A DNA stretch of 64,000 nucleotides, from contig KN834754.1 in assembly GCA_000827265.1 (NCBI GenBank), positions 1,256,831 through 1,320,830 on the forward strand, in the 5' to 3' direction. The stretch is from Collybiopsis luxurians FD-317 M1 (lineage: Eukaryota; Basidiomycota; Agaricomycetes; Agaricales; Omphalotaceae). Both the position numbers and the translations under genes were made by a program. This document shows positions 12,497 through 22,448 of this stretch, piece after piece (positions within the stretch are counted from its first letter, which is position 1; each line of letters begins with the position of its first letter). The notes below the pieces were generated by a model. It made no database searches. It was not told the DNA's origin and worked only from the letters and a program-made list of their open reading frames with translations.

Positions 12497-14463
12497 CTAT
12501 GCACGACCCCAGACACGCTTTCCCCCGACCCAAGTACTTTGAACCACTCCTTGAGCATCAAATACAACCAGATCCGCATCCGCACCCGCTCGCAGAGTTC
12601 CCTTCTTATCTTCAATTCCGAGACATCTGCCAAGAGGGAAACCAGTCGTCAGGACACTCATACACCGATAGGTTTGATAAACTGACTTTGCGGGGTTATA
12701 CGTAGCACACTTGATTGATTCTGCAAGTGTGCATCCGGTGAAGCGAGTGAAATTGCGGACGCATTTGTCCAGCGTGACGACACTGCAAATAGATGAACAA
12801 TTGGGATTCTCGACAAATTAAGCACGAACCTTCCCGCTAAAGTATCCGTACCCTCTAAATAAAGTTTGTCCCCCTCCTTGACGAATCGTTTACCGTCACG
12901 CCATTCATGAACACCATCGCGGAGGTTAGGATCCAAGATTTTCATTGCTGTCAAAGTTAAAAATATTCCGTAGAGTGTATGATCGACAACTTACCATCCG
13001 TGATCAGAATGCATCCTTCAGGATAAGAAGAGTAAGCCAACTAAGGAAAAGGCGTTAGAATAGCCGCTCTTCTGTGCGGCAAAGTACTCACCCTCACAGA
13101 ATTGGGATGCGAGTGAATCCCATCCACAATGATATCATAGAATGGCCGCGTAAACTCGTCTCTATCCAAATTGAACCCAGCAATACTCTGTGTTTTCTTC
13201 AGAGAGGAGCCCTTCCCAGTAGTGCGCGCCTTAAACACAGGCGTTTGGGGAGGTGTTTCCACTTCATGTAGGGCTTCGGAGCCAAAATACGATTTCGGCG
13301 CAGGGTTATCATGAGATCTGATTGGGCTGAGCGCGATGGGGGACATGACATTGCCACCGAAAAGTGCTTTGGTTGTGATAGGAGAAAAAGAAGAGTACAA
13401 GTGCGGAGAGGCGCCAAGTAGACCGATAATGGAAGGATCTCGATGATGAAGTTGTGGCATGGCGTTGAAGAGATGGGTAATGAGTCGAGCACCATGCCGA
13501 ACCGCGGTCGTAGCGATGTCAGCGGTAGCAATACTACAGATAGTGTGGAGTCTTTCGGTCGACCACGCGTGAAGAAGTATCTTACCTGTGACCGATAGAG
13601 AAGATAATGCGGCGCTTGTTCAACTCCCCTACTGCACTCATTACACCATCAACCTCTGGAGCAGCAGTGATGATTCTAACACCGACATCCGAGCCTGCAG
13701 ACATAAGCCAATCTTCGGGGTCGGCAAGGTTTTCAGCTCCGTATAGGTCCTCAAAGGATTTCATCCCTTCTGGAGCGGAAAGAAGGAACGAGGGAGCATG
13801 CGCTCCACGCTTGGCCATGTCAATGAACGGGCCTTCGGCATGCCATCCGAGCACAGTAGCAGAGGTAGGCGTAGAGAAAGGACTGAGAAGACGTAGAATC
13901 TTTGGATATAAAGATCGTTCCTGAGTCTAAAGACCGAATATAAGAATAGATAAAGGAACAAGGTGATCAACAAGCATACAATAAGGGTCGGGACGAATCT
14001 TGAATCATAGAGTCAAACCGGTTTACAGCTCCCAGGGAGATTTGACTTACGATGTCACACCAGTTTCGACAATTCTCTCTGCGACGTCTCGTAGACTGTT
14101 TTTATAGGCATCCACGTCACCGTCAAAGACAGAAAAATCGAAACCGTATGCTCCGTTGATTTGGATATCGATTAGTCCCGGACTACAGAACAGTCAATAC
14201 AGGTGGTTCAGACAAGTATTGGCTTGCCTCAAGATGTTGCCACCGAGGTCAACGATCCTATCTGGCCTTTCTTTCCTCTCAAAAAACGTTTTCTACGAAT
14301 GCAATCGTCAATTGATGGTCTCGCGAAATGAATTTGAATTCACCTGAGCATCCAAGATGACGCCTCGACGTTCGTCAATCCAAAGGTCCTTTTCTACCAA
14401 CGTACCATCTTCTTGTGGCAAAAAGCAATTCGTAAAGCAGACCAAGCCGTTCGAGGAGGACAT
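12497..14463 (-). CDS. nagA: N-acetylglucosamine-6-phosphate deacetylase
   Basis: Removes acetate from GlcNAc-6-phosphate in amino-sugar and chitin recycling; cytosolic metal-dependent amidohydrolase. Ten exons: 14463-14344, 14292-14228, 14182-14051, 13998-13980, 13926-13586, 13533-13092, 13040-12995, 12947-12830, 12782-12687, 12626-12497, giving 502 aa. Family marks in order: SPGLIDIQING, TSFVPTLIT, HAEGPF (metal-binding Glu), IGHS, THLFNAM, DGIHSH and ITDAM (catalytic Asp). The fourth exon is only 19 bases and encodes FVPTLI of the conserved motif. The second intron has a GC donor (GAG|GCAAGC). Between THLFNAM and DGIHSH there is an insertion of roughly 75 residues, Ser/Pro/Thr rich and probably disordered, making the enzyme longer than usual. 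All expected catalytic residues are present, so it is probably active. Confidence 0.95.
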
Positions 14464-15495
14464 GATGGGAGTGGCAGATCAAAGGCCACTTGACTCTATT
14501 TACTGTTCCAGATGATGCGGCCGATGAAGCATATGAACCACTGCGAGGAACGTGCGCGGCATCAAGTTCCGTTCCAGCGGGATCATATGCAGCATGAAAC
14601 TGTTGTTGAGCTCGATATCAGCTGTTGATTTGGAAAGCACTCTGTACGCTGTTTGAGGCGTTAAACTTGAAGGAGTTGGCCCTGGAAATCAAGCGCTCAA
14701 GTTTCTTGGCGCTTGCTTTCGTGCAACGTTTTCTACTTCAGTTCTTATGCGACCAACTCTTAGTCTCTTCAAGAAATCCGGACGTGCTGCTTGGAAAGGT
14801 GAACACTATTCTCAACCTGAATTCAAACCAACTAAAATCATGCTCAAGGTCCGTACTTTGTCGCATTTCCCAACCTCAGAGAGGCTCAAACCTCCAATGT
14901 TGCGATAAAAACCCAAGCAAGGTCCTGTACCATCCTGCCAAATTTTGTCGGGTTAGTCTAAATAGCTTATAAACTCGAATCATTCAACTAACTCGTATGC
15001 GGCACGTAGGATCCGATTCTTGGTCCATAACGGCAAGAGCTACATCCCTGTTATGGTTACGCAGGACATGGTTGGCCACAAGCTGGGAGAGTTTGCGCAT
15101 ACTAGAAAGGCTTTCGTGTGGAAGTGAGTGTGTTATTCTGCTTTCAATGATATTGGCTGAGCCATTGTTAAAGGGGAAAGTAAAATCGTTCGAGATGAAC
15201 ATAAGTTTCCTGAGAGCTGTGGCTTTCAGGATTCATACCACTTCCAAGAGTTCTTCCCGAATTCTGATACAAAAGTAGGACAATATTTCAGTCTATTGAT
15301 ATATAGAGGCGACGAAGCAGAGATGAAAGCGCGTCTTAGACTATTATATCCTGGGCATGCTCCCTGTATAAAGGCGAATGCGAGGCTTGTTCACGTATGG
15401 CTGGCGAGACTGAGACCACAACCACGCCAGGTTATGGCGTCGACTGTTAGTTGAGTGGGCGCTTGAGATACGCGCCCAACTTGCCTTATACTATC
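14464..15495. other. Intergenic region between NagA and F-box paralogue A
   Basis: It holds the divergent promoters of the deacetylase (minus) and F-box paralogue A (plus). A TATAAAG lies at about 15365-15371, some 125 bases before the F-box ATG. The open frames at 14625-14972 and 14997-15278 show no domain and are not called. Confidence 0.45.
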
Positions 15496-16986
15496 ATGTT
15501 AATAGCAGAACTGCCAGATGATATCTTATTCAAAGTGATACAGTTTCTGCTACCTATTGACATTCTTTCCCTGCGAAGAGTGAGTATAGAGCTTCATTCT
15601 TTTGCCTCGATCTTGAATCATGTTCATTCTCAGACCTCTAGACGTTTTCATAGCATTACCTTAGAGCGAATAGTCTGGATTCAAGCGTATAGAAACTCTG
15701 GATTATTTCTTCCCCCTACACCTTTACTCCACCGCTCAGTTCACGACATTGAACGCCTTCTCATACGTGCCTATAAACTAGACTTGAATTGGGAGAGTTC
15801 AAAGCCCACAATGATCAAACGCAATTCGTCATTCGAATGCAGGATCGGAGATGTTCGCTGCATGGAATTGTACAGAGGCAGATATCTTGCTTTGGGAGGG
15901 CCAACAGGTTTTTTTGTTTACGATATCTACACCAAACGCGAGATATTCAGTCATGCTGAGCCTAACAAGAAACTGGTGTTCTGGTTCTATCGCCGTAGTT
16001 CCTCGTTGGACATTGATTACGATGAAGCCGACCTCTATATACCTGTTGGAAAGTCGTCGAAATTAAACAACGGATTACACCTGTGCGTCCTAGCCAATTT
16101 GATATTCATATTTCTGATATATGCCAGTGTATTATGGAAGATCGAGCCTTCGGGTTCTGTTTCCATGATTGAAGCGATTGATAACATCTCGAGCTCTCAA
16201 ATGCACGTTGGATATGGCTATTGTGTATGTCGTCAACAGACAGGCGATCTTGTACTTTTCCACATCTCGTCTCGGAAAGTATACACATTTGCCGAGGTGG
16301 TAGAACATGTACGCCCTCCCGTTTCTGCTTACAAGTTACTCATTCAATATGTGTAGAATCGAAATCGGCCTATCGATGTGGTCATTACGGGTACCCATAT
16401 TCTCTTGATCTACTCGGTGTACGGAGTGAACCTCAGAGAGTACAGACTAATCGATCTATACCCGCTTCCGGACCACTCTGTTGCGGAACAAGATTCGGTC
16501 CTTCACAGGTCCCACACTGGAACGATGTCCTGGGCTTTCAATGAGGCTACCTGTATCTCCTACGACATTGCCGCTGACCATAGCACTGGATACTTCTGGC
16601 TGGCTGCGCTTTTTAATGAGCAAGGCGTTCGCGCTCTACGCGTTGCTCTGAACCCCGACAAGAGCATGACCTTCTATTTATCCAATAGCCAGCAGCGGCA
16701 TGCTGATCAGTATACGGCGGAGGTTCTGTCACATCCATACGACTCGATTCTCACTGTTACTTCGGGGTCCAGAGCGCGAGGCGTAGCTCGAACGGCGTCC
16801 CTCCCTGGACGCCCCATGCTGGCTCTTTATAACCTATATCTACCCCCGCACGGAAACTTGGCAGTAGAAGCGGACTGTGTATGGGTACCGCAGCTGCTGC
16901 TCGCGGATTCGTACACTTTCGATGGTCTTAATGGTTTACTATGCACTGCGGCCGGTGACCAAGTCGATATTCTGGAATTTGTTTAA
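15496..16986 (+). CDS. F-box protein, paralogue A of a four-member family
   Basis: Four exons, 15496-15579, 15634-16082, 16128-16308 and 16357-16986, make 447 aa. The N-terminal F-box is short and clear (ELPDDILFKVIQFLLPIDIL), so a role as an SCF ubiquitin-ligase adaptor is likely. It is followed by a TLERIVW motif, a block rich in RAYKLD and GRYLALGG-type segments, and a C-terminal region with YDSILTVTSGSRARGVARTA and a final DQVDILEF. The C-terminal two thirds read like beta-strand repeats (possibly propeller-like); that is inference from pattern only. The start was chosen by alignment with paralogue B, since the frame is open 15 codons further upstream. Intron positions and the total of 714 bases before intron 3 are the same as in paralogues B and C. 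Confidence 0.85.
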
Positions 16987-17485
16987 GTGGTATTCGTGAG
17001 TTCTGCAGGCCCTTTTTAACGTGCTGGCTACTGTTCGTGGTAGCGGTCTGTCGGTGTGACTGCCAGCTCTCGCGACACCCTCAGCAAACTGAATATTGTT
17101 CTAGCGTTCAACGTTCAATGTTCAGGCCCAGGGATGTGTATACATGGGGAGGTTGTCATTACAGCTACAGATCTCCGCCGGGTCTACTGGTAGACCGATG
17201 CCCAGGAATGTTTAGGGATAAAAAAAGTGTGGGGCGAGTGTCGGACTGCTGTAGAATTTAGAGTTAAAGCAGGGAACTGAACGAGTCTGGAATTTAGCAA
17301 TATTTGTCCCCAGTTCTGATTATGCAGGCTCGGACAGAGAATTAGAATTGCTTGAATATTTATATACTTACCAGTAAGCACCCTCTCGCTACAGATTGCA
17401 GAGTGGTGAACACACAGGGAATAAGCGCTCATGCAATGATCGGCGTGTTACCGCGGGGTGGACCTTGCTTTCTACCACCACCACC

Positions 17486-18992
17486 ATGTTACTAACGGAG
17501 CTGCCCGACGATATTTTATTCAAATTGCTCCTATTTCTGTCACCCATTGACATATTATCATTGCGAAAGGTGAGCAGAACTGTAATTCCCTATGGCTTGC
17601 TCCTGACCGTGTTCATTCCCAGTCATGTAAACGGTTTCATAGTGTCACATTGGAACGAACGGTTTGGATTAATGCTTATAAAAATCCCGAGCAATTCCTT
17701 CCTCCCGGGCCTTCCCTTCGTAGCTCGGTCCATGAGCTCGAACGCCTCCTCATTCGTGCCTACAAGCTTGACTCGAATTGGAGTAATGTAGCAATAAAAC
17801 GCAATTGGTCGTTCAAGTGTAAAGTTGGGAATGGAGACATTCGTCGCATGGAGCTATACAAAGGCAGATATCTTGCTTTAGGAGGACCCGCTGCCTTCTT
17901 CGTCTACGATATTAGTACCCAGCGCGAGATTTTCAGTCACATCGAGTCTAGAAAAACATTCACGTACTGGTTCTATCGTCGCTGTGGTTCACTGGATGTT
18001 GACTATGAGGAAACGGACTTTTATATCCCTGTTGGGAAGTTGTCGAGGTTCCCCAGCACCCTAATCCTGTGTGTTGTCACCAATTTATGTTTCTGTCCCC
18101 TAAATTGATAGCTATCTTGCCAGTGCGTTGTGGAAGATTGAGCCTTCCGGTCTTGCCACCATGATTGAAGTGCTGGATGTCCAGATTTTCAATTCTCAAA
18201 TATACATTGGATACGGCTACTGTGTGTGTACTCACCGCTCGGGCTATCCTATACTGTATCACATCGAGTCTCGCAAAGTATATACGTTTGCCCAGGAGGA
18301 AGGACTTGTGCGTGTTACTCTCGTCACTATCCGTCTTTGTGATATACTCACTGGATATGTAGAGCCGAAATCGACTCACTGATGTGGTCATAATGGCTGA
18401 TCATGTTCTTCTTGTTTACTCCCAGTATACTATGGATTTCCGAGAGGATAAATTCCTTGATCTTTATCCGCTCCCTGGACTCGGTATGGCAGAGGAAGAC
18501 ACTATTCTCCAACGAACTCATACAGGAATAACTTCCTGGTCTTTCAACGAGGTTACTTGCATATCGTCTGATATTGACACAGACTGTAATACCGGAACAA
18601 TATGGCTCACTGCAATCTTCAATGACAGAGGTCTTCGCGCAATGTGTATCACTCTTAATGCCGACAGGAACATGACCTTCCACCTAGCAGAAGATCAGTG
18701 TCAGTATCCTGACCAGTACATATCGCATGTCTTGTCTTATCCCTACGACTCAGTTCTTACTGTCGTTCCGGGGTCGAGAGCGAGAGGTGTTGCTCGAACG
18801 GCCTCGCTTCCTGGACGCCCCATGTTGGCCCTTTACAACCTCTATCGGGAGCCAAATGGCAACATGGCAATAGATGCGAGCTGTATCTGGGTTCCACAAC
18901 TTCCACTTGCCGATTCATATACTTTCGACGGTTTCAGTGGCTTGCTTTGTATCGCGGCCAGTAACCAAGTTGATGTATTGGAATTCGAATAG
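17486..18992 (+). CDS. F-box protein, paralogue B
   Basis: Tandem sister of paralogue A, 500 bases downstream on the same strand. Exons 17486-17569, 17623-18068, 18124-18307 and 18363-18992 give 447 aa, exactly the length of A, with all three introns at equivalent positions and phases. The F-box (ELPDDILFKLLLFLSPIDIL) starts at residue 4. TLERTVW, DIRRMELYKGRYLALGG, WKIEPSG and the near-identical PGSRARGVARTASLPGRPML segment show recent common origin with A. A likely SCF adaptor; the target is unknown. Both frames are intact, so neither copy looks dead. Confidence 0.85.
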
Positions 18993-19061
18993 GCTATGGT
19001 ACTAAAGTCTTAGTAGTATGGGAGATGTCGGTGGATGCAATCCTACGGAGGTGCTTCTCGA

Positions 19062-19883
19062 TTACCATGCTGGTTGCATGATGCAGACTGGTCGCGACCG
19101 GGCGAATGATGGGTCGGCATTGGAGGCTGATGCCTGTGGTGTATAATGTGTCCTACCAAGTACAGTTCTTAGCACCTGCTCAGACCTGCTCATTCTGGAA
19201 ACTTACATTGTCGCAGCAATTGTCCACGCTTCGTGTCTAAATGCCGCCACCGCCTCCGTGTCCGCATCTCTGTCTGCTCTCCATGCTCGATGTTCCAGCA
19301 TATAGGCAAGATCACTGAACCCTCGCGCGCAGTCGCGATGACCCTCGGGATATGAAGAAAAGATCTCTCTGTGGGTGAAGATGGCTTCGAGATACTCGCC
19401 GCCGGTGGTAGGGTACGATTCCAGTTGAGCCTGTATAGCTCGTAGGTAGGCACATCCGTAGTACTCGCTTCTTGTGCTGGTGCTGGAGGACTCCGACTCT
19501 GCTGTGTCGGACTGTAGACGTGACCGATTGGTATCAAAATTATGAGAGAATGAAATGAGTCCCGTACCTGATAATTTGGATCGTCGAACATCGCTACGTC
19601 TTCCTGGACGTTTATCGGAGGAAGGGTAGTATCCTGTGGAATTACGACTACGGTTTCTACTCCCTCGTGCTATCTCCAGAAAGGAGAATCAGGATATGTA
19701 CATCGTGATAAGAGATCTTGACGAGAAGTGGCTCACATTATGTTTCGTTCCTCCTCCCAATGAAAGTGTCTGTAACAAATCGCAAAGTTCCGTTGGGAAA
19801 TACTGATATAATATAAAGGTCAAAGATTTGCAAGATGTGCGTAGATTAGTTTCTTTCACCTGTTGTGTGATCGTTGTGCTCAT
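19062..19883 (-). CDS. Unknown protein, five exons, 184 aa
   Basis: Convergent with paralogue B. Exons 19883-19860, 19769-19737, 19669-19568, 19511-19207 and 19152-19062 all join in phase at GT-AG sites. The first two exons are tiny (24 and 33 bases). The N-terminal third is polar (VETVVVIPQDTTLPP). The core is a helical, charged segment (RAIQAQLESYPTTGG, EGHRDCARGFSDLAYMLEHR, AWRADRDADTEAVAAFRHEA), followed by a short polar tail. No signal peptide, membrane span or recognised domain. The long fourth exon is read in a frame different from the longest simple open frame at this site; I prefer it because the amino acid pattern is regular and both ends have good splice sites. Function unknown. 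Confidence 0.6.
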
Positions 19884-21675
19884 TGTTTGTTTGTGTGCAA
19901 AAAAAGCTGAGAGAAGATTCTAGTTTGAAGACTTGAGGGGGATACTGTGAGATGGTTGTGGTTCAAGGGTAATTAAGTATTTCTATCGCATTACACGCCT
20001 TTGACCGCAGGAAGGAAACGTGTTTGGCGCATTGAGCCTTGAGGCTCAGAGCCACCCTGATCGATCATTTGATGATAACAGATCGTCGCGTTTTTCACGT
20101 GTCAGATGTGGCGATACTCGGAACCGCAATATAATGCATCCTTGAATAGGAAAGGTGCACGATATCCTTGAAGGCTTGAAGCCCTGCCTTTTCCTAACTC
20201 TGTCGAGTGGCCCGTACTTCTTACAGCGGGAGCTCGGCTAGTATTTTGGAGACCTGGAGGGCGAGCACGTTTTGGCACGTTGTTAGTGGCACGCTGCTGC
20301 CAGGCTTGAATTCGGCTGAGAGGATTGCTGCAAAGAACGTGAGATCCTCGATAAATCATCGTGTCTTGGAGTAGAGTACATCAAAATGATAGAAATTGCT
20401 CAACCGAAAGGTGACGAGGTGACTCTGAACGCTTCTGTTGCTTGTTGTTATACATGAATGCAAATTTTTTTATCAAGATGTCTCAATCTATTAGTTAGAG
20501 ATACGGACTGTCAGAGAATGGCAATACCTGAGCTAGAATCAAGACTGTGGCTTCACAGTTAATTCTTATGTACAATTATCATATCCGAGTCCAAATTCAT
20601 CTAATATGTATGGATATGCTCCTTAGACCCGTACTCTCTGAAAATAGGGAGCTTATCGGCGTTTTATTCGCTGCCTGGAGTGCTCAAAATACTTGGAATA
20701 TCCCTTTACCTGAGCTCATTTTTGGCCGTTCTCTGACCCCTACTTTGTCAGTCTGCGCACATCTACGTACACCTACTCGTGTTAATTTCCAAGTTGGTCA
20801 TCCTCTCCTGTGTGTCTCTCCGAGTCTTCATGGATTGAATCGACATTATCTCGAAACTCGTTGGTTTTATGAAGCTTACTCTAGTGCATACTCTCTCGAT
20901 TTAGAACTTACAACACTTGTTGCTGAACCTGTTTCTGAAGAAGCTTAGTGACTTCTTGACGTCTGTAACACGTTAAGCAATGTTACCCACGTTTCTATTA
21001 TGCCCCTGTGCTTTGCTAGTGCACTAAATACTAGCGTCGTCTCCGACGCATTCTTCTTGCTCTCTCAATCAACAAATGGACTCATAGCGGCTCTATGACG
21101 TTCGAAAAATCGAAAAGATGAGAAACAAAGATCTCCCGTCCTTCAAGGTATCTACTACACTGAAGGTCATTATGCTAGTGCTCCGAGGAAGGCGAGACAT
21201 AACGAGCGGATGAGCCAAAATTGACCTGAAAGGAATTCTGGCTCGTCACTGCCGTGCATTAAGTAGTCGGACAAAGTTAGCAGTGGGAGGTCATGGTTCT
21301 TGTCCGACTTACTTAGGATGTATATTCGGCGGCTAGTACTTACCTCACAGAAGATATATAATCATAAAGGATCGAGAACTTCATTGGGGTGTAGAAGGTT
21401 CGGTTCGGTCCCTCCGTGAATCCGCCGCCGAAACTCTCTAGTACGAATACCGCATACCAACTACAGGTGGCAGAGAGATAGCGAGGAGGCAACGAGGAGG
21501 AGCAGTAACCGATAAAGTCGTTGATTCGACAAGCGTACATAATTGTGGATACTGACATATATAGTACACAAATAGACAAACCCTGACAGTGCTGAACACC
21601 TGCTGGTCGCGGCTTTTCCCACGGTCTGCGGAGAGAGAGATTAGAGTGTTCTTTGGGAAGGCTCTCCACGCACCA
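19884..21675. other. Region without a firmly supported gene
   Basis: A 133-aa plus frame at 20547-20948 ends in an orderly C terminus (NRHYLETRWFYEAYSSAYSL) and may be part of a gene, but no start exon, domain or splice chain could be established. The rest appears non-coding. The last few hundred bases are the 3' side of the 93-aa minus-strand gene. Confidence 0.35.
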
Positions 21676-22011
21676 TCAAACGCCAGCAGCAGTTCTCAGT
21701 TCCTGAGCTACTTGCTTCAGAGTTGGAGGAGGATTTGTCCCTGCTTTGGCCACAATAGTTTGGACATCTGCTCCAACAATCCTGGCTATGAAGTCCCCAT
21801 TGCTGGCCTTCATAGTGTCCATGTGGAATTTACCCTTGACACTAGATTTAGTGTCCCCGTGCACTCGCAACCATGTCTTCTCTGGACTCCAACCCCCACC
21901 AGAGAGGTGATCATGATTCATGTTATCAAAGTAAGTCTTGAGATCCTTCTATTGTAGATTGCTTTAGGACATAGATATCGAATGAAGGTCTGCCAGACTC
22001 ACCTTCGACAT
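21676..22011 (-). CDS. Unknown small protein, 93 aa
   Basis: Two exons, 22011-22003 (three codons, MSK) and 21948-21676, joined over a 54-base intron with a GTGAGT donor. Splicing extends the frame to MSKKDLKTYFDNMNHD... The protein is soluble and lysine rich with a regular middle (FHMDTMKASNGDFIARIVG) and a helical C terminus (TLKQVAQELRTAAGV). No signal peptide, no recognised family. A TATATAAA stands about 80 bases before the ATG (22090-22097, minus strand). The gene lies immediately beside the degenerate tandem-repeat tract. Codon pattern and promoter both suggest a real gene. Confidence 0.65.
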
Positions 22012-22089
22012 TTGGCAAGTTTCTTTCAGTAAACTTATGTGCTTCTGGGAGAACTTGAAGTGCTATGAAAAACCCTCAGCTTTGAAGCA

Positions 22090-22097
22090 TTTATATA
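22090..22097 (-). promoter_or_regulatory. TATA box of the 93-aa gene
   Basis: TATATAAA on the minus strand, about 80 bases upstream of the ATG at 22011. Confidence 0.5.
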
Positions 22098-22204
22098 GGC
22101 AACGGGCCTCGGGCCAGGTCATTCACACCAAAAGTTTTTGAGTATTGTCTCTCATTAGATGCCACATACATATCTCACGTTGGGTTTCCCAGCTTTAGAA
22201 GCGC

Positions 22205-22448
22205 CTGTTTCAAAGCATATAATGAACATACAATGAAGCCTTCCTGAGTATAGTCCCAGTTGTTAACTTCATTTGTAAATACTGAGCATGAAGATTTTAT
22301 GGCCAGTGGCGATACCTTCCTGAATATGGTTTAATTTTGTTCATACCAGATCAATAAACATGATATGAAGTTCTCATTGTCTGCAGCCTGAGTACAGTTG
22401 AATATGCAGCCTGTTCAACTTTGTTTGACAAATATTGAGCATAAAAAT
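22205..22448. repeat. Degenerate tandem repeat, left part
   Basis: At least two and a half diverged copies of a unit of about 90-110 bases. The shared core is roughly CTTCCTGAATATA, then a T-rich gap, GTAAATACTGAGCATGA, and a stretch like TGTGGTCAGTAGTGAAGC. The last unit is cut off at 22448 by the inverted-repeat element; more units follow on its far side. Confidence 0.6.

Noticed and set aside
12136..12633. N-terminal 166 codons of a 481-aa minus frame
   Set aside because: This part is the last exon of the deacetylase read in another frame; the F-box gene starts at 12135.
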